NCBI RefSeq assembly: GCF_003015185.1
Contig: NZ_CP027860.1
Coordinates: 5,907,550-5,971,549 of the forward strand
DNA: 64,000 bases
DNA from: Ahniella affigens
Lineage (GTDB): Bacteria; Pseudomonadota; Gammaproteobacteria; Xanthomonadales; Ahniellaceae
Direction: 5' to 3'
This document shows, one piece after another, positions 9,092 through 16,812 of the stretch. The translations under genes were made by a program, and so were the position numbers. The notes below the pieces were generated by a model. That model saw only the letters and a list, made by a program, of their open reading frames with translations, was not told the DNA's origin and did not search any database. The first letter of the stretch is position 1. Each line of letters opens with the position of its first letter.

Positions 9092-10150
9092 TCAGGGCTG
9101 ACCCGCTTGCGCGCGCAGGACTCGGCGCGAGTAGGCTTGCGCTGGCGCTTCGATGAAACGCCAACAAACGTGCGCGGCGAACAGGCAGATTGCGGTGGCG
9201 GCCAACACCGCTGCACTCAAGGCGGGCGGCGATTCGGCCACACGCAGACTGAGGTTGATGACCCTGCCGCCGATTGGGATGTGAATCAGGTACAGCGAAT
9301 ACGACACGGTGCCCAGCCAGATCAGCACGGGCCAAGGGCGTTGCAGGAAATGCGCGATCAGCACCGTCATGGCAGCCGCGATCGCTGCGATGCTGCCATG
9401 CGTGTAGGCGACCAGCAGCAGACTGCCGATCATCAGCAGAAGGCCATAGAGGGCGCGCAGCTTGCCGGCATGCCAAAGCCAGGCAAAGAAGCCGCAGGAA
9501 AACAAGGGCAGATCATGCAGGACGAGGACTTTGGGGCTGTAAGGCGCCAGCACCAGCAGGAGCGCCAGAGTCACGCCGATCATCGCAGGGCCAATGGTTC
9601 TTGCGCCGAGACGCATTCCAAGCATCGGCACCATCAGCATCAGCAACAGGTAGAACTGAATCTCGATCGCCAACGACCAGAACACCGGAATGATCCAGGC
9701 GTGGCCGCTGAACTCGCAGGCATAGCTCAGATTGCAGAGCAACTCCGAAAGCGTTGGCAAGACGAGGCCTGGGCCGCGATAGCCCGGCGCCAGACTGCTG
9801 CCCACGTTCAGCAGCACGGCCAGAATCAGCGCGGCCAGAAATGGCAGATAGAGTCGGAGCAAGCGCCGCACCATGAAGCGCATGCTGTCTTGAATACGGG
9901 TGCCGAAGGCCGCGAACGAGGCTGGCACAATAAAGCCACTGATCACGAAAAAGGCCTCCACACCTGCCCAACTCACCTGGCCCAGAGCATGCAACCAGGG
10001 CACTGCCTGCATGGCCGGACTGCCGGTGAAATGAAACAACGCAACGGCCAGAGCCGCCAAACCGCGGGCCGCATCCAGACTGGACAGGCGCGTCACCAGC
10101 GCCGCCCCGGTCGCTGTCTGAGGTGGCGCGGTCACTACGGCTTCGCTCAA
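9092..10150 (-). CDS. acyltransferase 3 family membrane protein
   Basis: Predicted 352-aa integral membrane acyltransferase of the OafA/NolL family with about ten hydrophobic segments. The early SLDAARGLAALAVALFHF carries the conserved Arg-Gly and the His expected in the active region, and FFVISGFIVP follows. These proteins move acetyl or similar groups onto sugars of O-antigen or other envelope polymers. The start is a TTG at 10150 overlapping the previous stop by 4 nt (TTGA). The acyl group and sugar position are unknown. Confidence 0.9.
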   Translation of the reverse strand: MSEAVVTAPPQTATGAALVTRLSSLDAARGLAALAVALFHFTGSPAMQAVPWLHALGQVSWAGVEAFFVISGFIVPASFAAFGTRIQDSMRFMVRRLLRLYLPFLAALILAVLLNVGSSLAPGYRGPGLVLPTLSELLCNLSYACEFSGHAWIIPVFWSLAIEIQFYLLLMLMVPMLGMRLGARTIGPAMIGVTLALLLVLAPYSPKVLVLHDLPLFSCGFFAWLWHAGKLRALYGLLLMIGSLLLVAYTHGSIAAIAAAMTVLIAHFLQRPWPVLIWLGTVSYSLYLIHIPIGGRVINLSLRVAESPPALSAAVLAATAICLFAAHVCWRFIEAPAQAYSRRVLRAQAGQP

Positions 10151-11427
10151 AGGCGCTCACCCGGTTTGGCATCGGCAAGAATCGCTTTGACGTCGAGGAT
10201 CAAACCGTCCTCGCGCAGCCAGCGCGATAGCTGTGCACGGCCACCTTGGACAAAGCTTTGATGGGCGACCGCAATGATAATGCCGTCATAGTGCTGCGAC
10301 AGAGGTTCGGTCAGCAATTCAATGCCGTAGTGCGCCCGCACTTCATCGGCGTCGGCGATCGGATCGTGAACCACGACGAGCGCACCCTCGGCTTGCAGCA
10401 TCGAGACCATTTCGACCACGCGGGTGTTACGAATGTCGCCGCAATTTTCCTTGAACGTGATGCCGAGAATCAGGAGCTGCTTGCCGCGTATGGTTTGCCC
10501 GCGTTGTTCGAACTGCTGGCGGAAGCGCGCGCAGACAAAGCCACTCATGCTCTCGTTGATGTCGCGCGCGGCGCGAATCAGGCGGGCCTCGGCGCCAACG
10601 GACTCGGCTTTGTGGATCAAATAATAAGGATCGACGCCAATGCAGTGACCACCCACCAGGCCAGGCTTTACCGGCATGAAATTCCATTTGCTGGCGGCAG
10701 CAGCGAGCACGGCCTCGGTATCGATCCCCATCTTCGAGAACATCTTGGCGAGTTCGTTGGCGAAAGCGATATTGATGTCGCGCTGGGTGTTCTCGACGGC
10801 CTTCGCGGCCTCGGCAACCCGGATGCTCGGCGCGCGATGCGTGCCGGCTGGAACGATACGCTGATACAGCGCATCGACGAAGGCCGCGCATTCCGGGCTG
10901 GAACCGCTGGTGACCTTGACGATGTCGGCCAGCCGACGCTTTCGATCGCCGGGATTGATCCGTTCAGGCGAATAGCCGACCCAGAACTCGGTGTTGAAGC
11001 GCAGTCCAGAGCCGGCCTCCAGTGCCGGGACGCACTGTTCTTCGGTGGCGCCCGGATAGACCGTGGATTCATAAATCACCACATCGCCGTGCTGAAGACA
11101 CGACGCAACCAGGCGCGTCGCTGCCAGCAAAGGACCAAGATCCGGCAATTTGTCGGCATCGACCGGTGTCGGCACGGCAATGATGTAGACCTTGGCGCTT
11201 CGCAGTACGCCTGGATCGTCGCTGAAATCGATCCGCGCTTCGGCGAGTTCGCTTTGACTCAGCTCGCCACTGCTGTCGACGCCATTGCGAAGCCCTTCGA
11301 TCCGCGCGTGATCGATATCGAAACCGATCACCCGGTGATGCGGGGACAACGCCGCAGCCAGGGGCAGACCGACGTAGCCAAGACCCAGAACCGCGATCGT
11401 CAGCTCACTCGGATCACTGTCGAGCAT
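10147..11427 (-). CDS. UDP-sugar 6-dehydrogenase (TviB/WbpO-like)
   Basis: Predicted 426-aa NAD-dependent nucleotide-sugar dehydrogenase that oxidises C6 of a UDP-hexose or UDP-N-acetylhexosamine to the uronic acid. A Rossmann motif GLGYVGLP lies near the N-terminus. The catalytic Cys sits in GGHCIGVDPYYL, a form seen in the UDP-HexNAc dehydrogenases TviB, WbpO and WbpA rather than classic Ugd. The central and C-terminal UDP-binding domains are complete. The ATG at 11427 gives a 14-nt overlap with the FkbM gene upstream; an ATG at 11457 is an alternative. Its product could be the substrate of the AsnB-type enzyme downstream. Confidence 0.92.
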   Translation of the reverse strand: MLDSDPSELTIAVLGLGYVGLPLAAALSPHHRVIGFDIDHARIEGLRNGVDSSGELSQSELAEARIDFSDDPGVLRSAKVYIIAVPTPVDADKLPDLGPLLAATRLVASCLQHGDVVIYESTVYPGATEEQCVPALEAGSGLRFNTEFWVGYSPERINPGDRKRRLADIVKVTSGSSPECAAFVDALYQRIVPAGTHRAPSIRVAEAAKAVENTQRDINIAFANELAKMFSKMGIDTEAVLAAAASKWNFMPVKPGLVGGHCIGVDPYYLIHKAESVGAEARLIRAARDINESMSGFVCARFRQQFEQRGQTIRGKQLLILGITFKENCGDIRNTRVVEMVSMLQAEGALVVVHDPIADADEVRAHYGIELLTEPLSQHYDGIIIAVAHQSFVQGGRAQLSRWLREDGLILDVKAILADAKPGERL

Positions 11428-12193
11428 GAGTCGCCTCCAGAACCAGGGTCGGCGCATCCGGTACCGGTCGATAGCCGTGCTGCGTCAGCAAAGCCAGCAC
11501 GGCCTCGGACGAAGCGCCCAGCGCCTGCAGCTGTCTTTCGTGCAATTCCAGCGCGATGCGACGGATGCGGCCCGCTGCGAGCAAGGCCTCGGCACCCCGC
11601 AGTAACTGGTGTTCGGCGCCTTCGATATCAACTTTCAGCAGATCGATCTGGTCGACGCCCGCTTCGTTCACGACGTCGGTCAGGGTTCGCATGGGCACGG
11701 TTTCGACTGGCAAGCGATAGCGGGTGACATTGCTGAAGCCGGAGGCGCCGGTATTGAGGTCGGGCGTCAGGCGCATTTCGATGCTGCCCGTCTCAGCGCC
11801 AAGCGCCAGATGCATGAGCACGATTCGCGGCTGGACCTGGTTCAACTCGAAGTTCTTTTGCAACACATGCTGCAATCGCGATTGCGGTTCAAAGGCCAGA
11901 ACGAGGCGCGCACGTTTTGCCGCCAGGACCGAGAAATAGCCTTCATTCGCGCCCGCATCGGCAAAAACACCGCCTTCAGGTAGAAAGCGTTCGATCGTCG
12001 CTTGCATCTCAGGCTCGTAGTGGCCGAACTCGATCAGATCGCCACCGACATGCGAGACCGGGTCGACCAGAAAATGACCCTGTCGAGTTTCAATCACGCG
12101 TCGTTTCACGCAGAGCAGATGCTTGACGTGAGCAGCAAGCCAAGCCGGACGAATCTTCAAAAGCAAGCGACGGAGCAGAATGTCAGTGTTCAA
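11414..12193 (-). CDS. FkbM family methyltransferase
   Basis: Predicted 259-aa SAM-dependent O-methyltransferase. The SAM-binding loop reads FADAGANEGYF, followed by the adenosine-binding acidic residue in LAFEPQ and the FkbM signature LLKVDIEGAEHQLL. An in-frame TGA lies 9 nt upstream, so the TTG at 12193 is the most likely start. It is one of four FkbM genes in this cluster, probably methylating different hydroxyls of the polysaccharide or a chain-capping sugar. Confidence 0.88.
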   Translation of the reverse strand: MNTDILLRRLLLKIRPAWLAAHVKHLLCVKRRVIETRQGHFLVDPVSHVGGDLIEFGHYEPEMQATIERFLPEGGVFADAGANEGYFSVLAAKRARLVLAFEPQSRLQHVLQKNFELNQVQPRIVLMHLALGAETGSIEMRLTPDLNTGASGFSNVTRYRLPVETVPMRTLTDVVNEAGVDQIDLLKVDIEGAEHQLLRGAEALLAAGRIRRIALELHERQLQALGASSEAVLALLTQHGYRPVPDAPTLVLEATHARQ

Positions 12194-12199
12194 GATCGG

Positions 12200-13078
12200 T
12201 CATACCAGACAGGAGAGCGGGTGGATGCGTACAGCGGGCGCATGGGTCAGGCGGTGCTGCAGATCGCAGTGCCAGCGCACGTACAAGGTGTTGCCATCGA
12301 GGGGCGATGGCAATCGTTCGAGTTGGCGTTGATCCGGTCGATAGCGCGCGGGTTCAAATCCGTGCGCGTGCAGGATCGCTCGCACGTCGGGCTGACTGTC
12401 GGCGCTGCATTCGACAATCAGCGCGAGCAGGCTCGATTGAGCCAAGGTCTGGACTGCGCCACGCAAAGCCGATACTTCCTCGCCTTCGACATCGATCTTG
12501 ATCAACGTCGGGGCACGGCCGCCGAGCGCGCGATCGAGCGTCGTGCAGGATCGCAGCACGTGCGCCGCGCCGGCTTTGAGCTCGGTCTCGCTCAGCACAT
12601 GATTGATGGTATCGAGGCCAGTGCTAAAGGCACGCTGGCCAACCTGATCGCCGATCAGGTCCGAGCAGATCTCGACACGTGGCCCGAGTCCATTGGCGTC
12701 AACATTGTTTCTGAGTGCAGCCAATGCGGCGGAATCGGGCTCGATCGCCAACGCTTTCGCGGCGCGCACACCCGCCGCCAGGACCGTGTAGCTGCCGGCG
12801 TTCGCGCCGACATCGACGAACAGATCGTCAGCCGAAAGCAGGTGCAGGGCGAAGCTCATCGACTCATACTCATGCAGGCCGAAATAGACATTGCCGGTTA
12901 ACCCGGTCATCGCCCTGCTGGCTTTGAGCACGGTGCGATCAGCGAATGCCACGTGAACCTCGGCTAGCAACCGCGAGCGCAACTGCCAGCTGAGCACATT
13001 CCAGACGGCTCGCCAGGGATGCTGGCGGGCCAAGGGATGCTGGCGGATGCCGGCCCAGGTGACCCGCGGATCGATCAT
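12200..13078 (-). CDS. FkbM family methyltransferase
   Basis: Predicted 292-aa SAM-dependent methyltransferase with the motif FVDVGANAGSYTVLA, an acidic residue in ALAIEPD, and LIKIDVEGEEVSAL. The ATG at 13078 overlaps the stop of the FkbM gene upstream by 4 nt; the frame continues to 13159 without conserved residues. An N-terminal extension of about 80 residues precedes the catalytic domain, longer than in the neighbouring homologue, so the two are paralogues of different substructure rather than a recent duplication. Substrate unknown. Confidence 0.88.
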   Translation of the reverse strand: MIDPRVTWAGIRQHPLARQHPWRAVWNVLSWQLRSRLLAEVHVAFADRTVLKASRAMTGLTGNVYFGLHEYESMSFALHLLSADDLFVDVGANAGSYTVLAAGVRAAKALAIEPDSAALAALRNNVDANGLGPRVEICSDLIGDQVGQRAFSTGLDTINHVLSETELKAGAAHVLRSCTTLDRALGGRAPTLIKIDVEGEEVSALRGAVQTLAQSSLLALIVECSADSQPDVRAILHAHGFEPARYRPDQRQLERLPSPLDGNTLYVRWHCDLQHRLTHAPAVRIHPLSCLV

Positions 13079-13881
13079 GGCGTGACCACGCGTTGGGCCA
13101 GAAAATTGTCCAGATTGTGCGCAGTGTTTTCGCGCCGTTGCAGGCGGCGCAACTGCCACTCGGCGGCGGGCAGCAATTGTCGCAGTTCGGAGTCCGGATG
13201 GTCAGAATCCGGATCAGATTCGATCACAATGGCCAGACAATCTGGCCGTTTCAGGATCGAGCGCATGCCGCGGAGCACGGCGAGTTCGGCGCCTTCCACA
13301 TCGATCTTGATCACCTGTGGCGACGGCAGCAGGCCTTGCTCAACCAGGGAATCCGCCGTGGCAATGGCGGCGAGCGTGGCCGTGAACGATTCAGGGTCGT
13401 TGAAGCCGCCCAAGGTGTTTCGACCGAAATTGTTGTGGCAGACATGAAAGGGCAGAAAACCGGACTGGTCCGCCAGACCGATGGGCAGGGCCTGCACGGC
13501 GCAATGGTTGAGCGCAATCATCTGCATCAGACGCGCGAATTCTCGAGGGCTCGGTTCAAATGCGACCACTCGCGATCGCGGTTTTGCGATGGCCATCGAT
13601 ACCGCGTGTAGCCCATAGTTGGCGCCGACGTCCCAGTAGACGCCGGACTCGGGCAGCGCCGACAGGGTGGCTTCGAACACCTCGGACTCGTAAAAGCCAT
13701 CGCGCAGTACGAACGCATCGATGTAGTCGAACGGATCCAACTCGAAGTTGGCTCCGTGGTGGGCGCGCACGCGCAATCGACGACCATCGGTACCGCCAAT
13801 GCCAAGCCAGCTGAAGGCCCGCGTCGCACCGCGCAGGCGACGACGATACAGATAGAGTGCCGCGTGTTCGAACCAATTCAA
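13075..13881 (-). CDS. FkbM family methyltransferase
   Basis: Predicted 268-aa SAM-dependent methyltransferase. YWDVGANYGLHAVSM is the SAM loop, VVAFEPSP the ribose-contact strand and VIKIDVEGAELAVLRG the C-terminal signature. It begins with a TTG at 13881 that overlaps the stop of the MarR-type regulator by 4 nt, making it the first structural gene of the cluster after the regulator. It probably acts on the polysaccharide made by the following genes. Confidence 0.88.
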   Translation of the reverse strand: MNWFEHAALYLYRRRLRGATRAFSWLGIGGTDGRRLRVRAHHGANFELDPFDYIDAFVLRDGFYESEVFEATLSALPESGVYWDVGANYGLHAVSMAIAKPRSRVVAFEPSPREFARLMQMIALNHCAVQALPIGLADQSGFLPFHVCHNNFGRNTLGGFNDPESFTATLAAIATADSLVEQGLLPSPQVIKIDVEGAELAVLRGMRSILKRPDCLAIVIESDPDSDHPDSELRQLLPAAEWQLRRLQRRENTAHNLDNFLAQRVVTP

Positions 13882-14255
13882 GGGTGTTCCTTTGTCAGCC
13901 TGGCGAGTTCGTGTTCGAGCTCGGCGATCTCTGCACTCAGGGTCTGGAATTCGCGGCGTTTACGCTCCAGAAACACCGAGGCCGCACGGGCTCGCTGATT
14001 GCGACCGGCAGCAGTCAGCAAGTATCGGTAGCTGAGCTTGTTGGCGGCATTGCGGATCGGTTGCACGGCCAGCCAGCCGAGTTCGATCAGGGCGCGAATA
14101 CAGTAGTTGGCCTTACCCAGACTGAGCTGAAGCCGCTCGGCAATGTCGCGTTGACGCAGCGCCGGTTCCTGCTCGATCAGGCGCAGCACCTGCAACTCGG
14201 CGTCGCGCAACTGCTCGGCAGGGCTGGTCAGGTTTCCCGACTGGCGTCTGGGCAC
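13878..14255 (-). CDS. EPS-associated MarR-type transcriptional regulator
   Basis: Predicted 125-aa winged-helix protein. LRLIEQEPALRQRDIAERLQLSLGKANYCIRALIELGWL is the helix-turn-helix seen in MarR-type regulators that sit at the head of exopolysaccharide operons, and the C-terminal 40 residues look like a coiled coil. The GTG at 14255 has AAAGGG seven bases upstream. ATGs at 14285 and 14327 lack a Shine-Dalgarno and would add a basic, disordered-looking tail. An ops-like element overlaps the chosen start. The gene is 4-nt coupled to the first FkbM gene, so it probably tunes the operon it leads. Confidence 0.8.
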   Translation of the reverse strand: MPRRQSGNLTSPAEQLRDAELQVLRLIEQEPALRQRDIAERLQLSLGKANYCIRALIELGWLAVQPIRNAANKLSYRYLLTAAGRNQRARAASVFLERKRREFQTLSAEIAELEHELARLTKEHP

Positions 14256-14264
14256 GCTACCGCC
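14253..14264 (-). promoter_or_regulatory. ops-like element for NusG-paralogue recruitment
   Basis: Read on the minus strand these 12 bases are GGCGGTAGCGTG, identical to the operon polarity suppressor element that pauses RNA polymerase and recruits RfaH in E. coli. It lies downstream of the RfaH/NusG-like gene and at the front of the 13-gene polysaccharide transcript, where such an element would act. Function here is inferred from identity and position. Confidence 0.65.
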
Positions 14265-14414
14265 CTTTGGCGCCCGGCGTGCCATATGGCCGTTGCTGCG
14301 ATTCGATTGTGGCCGCGAGGACGGCATGTGTCAGGGTAAGCGTTCAGCGATTGCAGCGTGAGGCCGGTTTCGCCGCGTCTGAAGTGGCCCAGGGTGGACC
14401 GGCTCAAACGGGTG

Positions 14415-14936
14415 CTAAATTCGTCGCGCCAATTGCGCGCTCGGTAAAGTGACCTGCACGGGTGTGCCGAGCAGGTCGATCAACAGGCGAACTCGAGCGT
14501 GGCCGCTGTGGGATTCAAAGATGCCCTCGAATCCGGCCATCGGCCCTTCGGTCACCTTCACGCGCTGGCCAGGGCATAAACCCGGTGGATCGAGGCGCAC
14601 GAAGCCATCGGCGTCCTGACGCGCGACGATCGCGGCGATCACCGGATCAGGGACGCTGGGCGTATTGGCGCCAAATCGCACCACTTGGCTGACGCCACGG
14701 GTCGAGCGCACGGGCCCAAGGCGCAAGCCATGAGCATCCGAGCGGATGAACAGGTAACGCGGAAACAAGGGTTCGATCTGAGTGCATAAACCATCGGCAC
14801 CCGGTCGACTGCGGCGCAATCGGCAATCGAGCACTTCGAAACCCTGGCGTCGAAGATTGAGGCCGGCGAGCGCTTCCGAACGCGGTTTGGTCAGCACCGC
14901 AAACCAAGCGGCTGAATCAGAGTGTTGAGACAACAT
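14415..14936 (-). CDS. NusG-family antiterminator, RfaH-like
   Basis: Predicted 173-aa protein with an N-terminal NGN domain (WFAVLTKPRSEALAGLNLRRQGFEVL, then PLFPRYLFIR) and a C-terminal KOW-type stretch (PGQRVKVTEGPMAGFEGIFE). This order and length match RfaH and other specialised NusG paralogues that help RNA polymerase through long surface-polysaccharide operons. It is encoded just upstream of the operon that begins with an ops-like element. The ATG at 14936 is well placed. A weak TTGAAC-N16-TTAGCG pair lies in the 130 nt upstream, but its role as a promoter is uncertain. Confidence 0.88.
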   Translation of the reverse strand: MLSQHSDSAAWFAVLTKPRSEALAGLNLRRQGFEVLDCRLRRSRPGADGLCTQIEPLFPRYLFIRSDAHGLRLGPVRSTRGVSQVVRFGANTPSVPDPVIAAIVARQDADGFVRLDPPGLCPGQRVKVTEGPMAGFEGIFESHSGHARVRLLIDLLGTPVQVTLPSAQLARRI

Positions 14937-15068
14937 GGGACGGCACGCTAACCGAAGCGAACGCTCGGTTCAAGCGTTGAACCCAGAATCGCGTTCGCTC
15001 GCAACGGGTTTCACGCTTGTTGACTGCCGCGCTGGCGCGTGCCGCGTGACGGCCCGGCCTTTGCCGAC

Positions 15069-15875
15069 TCAGGCTTTCCGCAGTTCCAGAATTGCGCAGC
15101 CGTAGCGACAACCGAGATTCCGATCCACTGCCGACGGCTCCAAGGCCACCTGCTCATGCAATTCGCCCGCGTCATCGACCACGGCCAGTGACTGCACCGT
15201 GAAGTGTTCGCCGACCCAACGCAGCAACGCGGGCAGCGCGAACACACGCTGCGCATTGAACTCGATCCGACTCGGCCCGATCGGCACTGACAGATACAGG
15301 GTACCGCCGGGTTTGAGCATGGCATGGAGGTTACGGAGACCGCGCCGATGCGCATCTGGATCGACCGGATCACCGTAGCGACCAAGGCCGAAGTGTTCCA
15401 GCGCATGCAGGCAAGACAGCGAATCGCAGCAGGCAACCAGATCCGGGTTCAAAGGTGCCGACATATCCGCTTGCCGGAACTCGATATTGCCGACGCGCTG
15501 TCGATTCGGGCGCAGATCGATCACTGTGATCCTTCGGAAAACCGCCACATGCGCGACGAACCCGTCTATGCGCGAGCCGACATCGATGTGCTCGATCGGC
15601 GCTGATTGAAACACCCGCTTTGCAACGTACAGGTCCTGATGGAAATAGTGACCCGAGGCATCGCCGCCTGGGAGTTGCCGATCATGCAGGTGCGCCGCGA
15701 TCGAGATTGGCGGCGCCGTTGGGTCAGCGCGCAAGGCCCGTCGAAACTGCCGCCACTCGCGATGAAAGCGCGGCAAGGTGCGCAGCGCGGCGACGAACTT
15801 GAAGGGGTCCATGCCGAATTCGGCGAGCGGGCTCAGCCACGCACGAATGCGGGTCTTAAGAGTCGACCCGCTCAT
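15069..15875 (-). CDS. DUF268-type SAM methyltransferase-like protein
   Basis: Predicted 268-aa protein. HIDVGSRIDGFVAHVAVF resembles a SAM-binding loop, and the middle holds CCDSLSCLHALEHFGLGRYGDP, a stretch I recognise from DUF268 proteins found beside sugar methyltransferases and glycosyltransferases. LKPGGTLYLSVPIG follows, as in class I methyltransferases. The ATG at 15875 overlaps the FkbM gene upstream by 4 nt. Whether it truly methylates is unproven; a role in polysaccharide modification is inferred from neighbours. Confidence 0.72.
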   Translation of the reverse strand: MSGSTLKTRIRAWLSPLAEFGMDPFKFVAALRTLPRFHREWRQFRRALRADPTAPPISIAAHLHDRQLPGGDASGHYFHQDLYVAKRVFQSAPIEHIDVGSRIDGFVAHVAVFRRITVIDLRPNRQRVGNIEFRQADMSAPLNPDLVACCDSLSCLHALEHFGLGRYGDPVDPDAHRRGLRNLHAMLKPGGTLYLSVPIGPSRIEFNAQRVFALPALLRWVGEHFTVQSLAVVDDAGELHEQVALEPSAVDRNLGCRYGCAILELRKA

Positions 15876-16753
15876 GAAGGCAACTCGAGCGCACGCGCAA
15901 ATCGGTCTGGCACTGCGAGGATCATGTTCGCGCAGTCGAGGTTCTCGGCATCGATCAATTGCAGGCCAATCCGATAGCCAACGAACAGGCGCCGCAGAAT
16001 GCGCAGACCGCGCCCGTAGCGGTCGTCTGGCCGGCTGAATGCAGCAAAGTGCTGGTAGCCGCACGCCAGAAGGCGCTCGCGCATGTCGGCGAACGCTGGT
16101 GGGGTCAACGCTTCGAACGCAATCAGTGGTTGATCTTGCCGCAAGCGTTGCTGCAGACCCTGTGCGACCTGCGGCTCCATGCCTTCGACGTCGATCTTCA
16201 GAAAATCAACGCGGCGCCCAGACTCCAGTTCACGGTCCAGATCGGCATCGCCGGTGCAGAGTTGAATGGGTTCGCCGTCCGTCAACTCGGGGCGCGCCTG
16301 CGCTGAACCAAGATTGCCATCGCAGACAACCTGCAAACGCGAGGGGCCGTCCTGATCAGACAGACCGAGCGGTCGAATCCTGATGTGCTTGGCCTGGTTC
16401 ACCATCACGTTCGCAGCCAGCAGATGGAGCGTGATCGGATGCGGCTCATAGCACACCACGGTGCGGAACAGATCGGCCAGGGCGAGCGCATGATTGCCAA
16501 TGTTGGCACCCACATCGACCATGACATCGCCAGCGGCGCACGCTTTCAGCACCTGGCGCATTGCCTCCAATTCATCGCGTTCGTAGCGCCCTTCACTCAG
16601 CACCGCTCGGCCGATCAAGTCGTTCGTCAGGATGCTGAGTGCGGTCGGTTGCGTCAGGCCTGCCTGACCCAAGTGCCGAAGCCAAGGGATCAAGCGCCGG
16701 GCAAACAAGCGATTCCGGTGCTGCCACCCGCTGATGCGAACCCAGGTTCTCAC
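15872..16753 (-). CDS. FkbM family methyltransferase
   Basis: Predicted 293-aa SAM-dependent methyltransferase: MVDVGANIGNHALAL, VVCYEPHP and FLKIDVEGMEPQVAQG are the expected motifs. The start is a GTG at 16753. It is the first gene of a two-gene unit with the DUF268-type protein and lies 59 nt after the STAS gene, separated from the main operon by the NusG-like gene. It is the fourth FkbM member of the cluster and has a larger C-terminal part than the other three. Confidence 0.87.
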   Translation of the reverse strand: MRTWVRISGWQHRNRLFARRLIPWLRHLGQAGLTQPTALSILTNDLIGRAVLSEGRYERDELEAMRQVLKACAAGDVMVDVGANIGNHALALADLFRTVVCYEPHPITLHLLAANVMVNQAKHIRIRPLGLSDQDGPSRLQVVCDGNLGSAQARPELTDGEPIQLCTGDADLDRELESGRRVDFLKIDVEGMEPQVAQGLQQRLRQDQPLIAFEALTPPAFADMRERLLACGYQHFAAFSRPDDRYGRGLRILRRLFVGYRIGLQLIDAENLDCANMILAVPDRFARALELPS

Positions 16754-16812
16754 GTCCGGCAGCGTCTCGCCGGCGGTCGTTGGCAGTTCGCGATCGCACG
16801 CACTTCGGCCAC

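Noticed and set aside
10246..11727. 493-codon plus-strand frame opposite the UDP-sugar dehydrogenase
   Set aside because: It mirrors a gene with clear motifs and shows no domain of its own.
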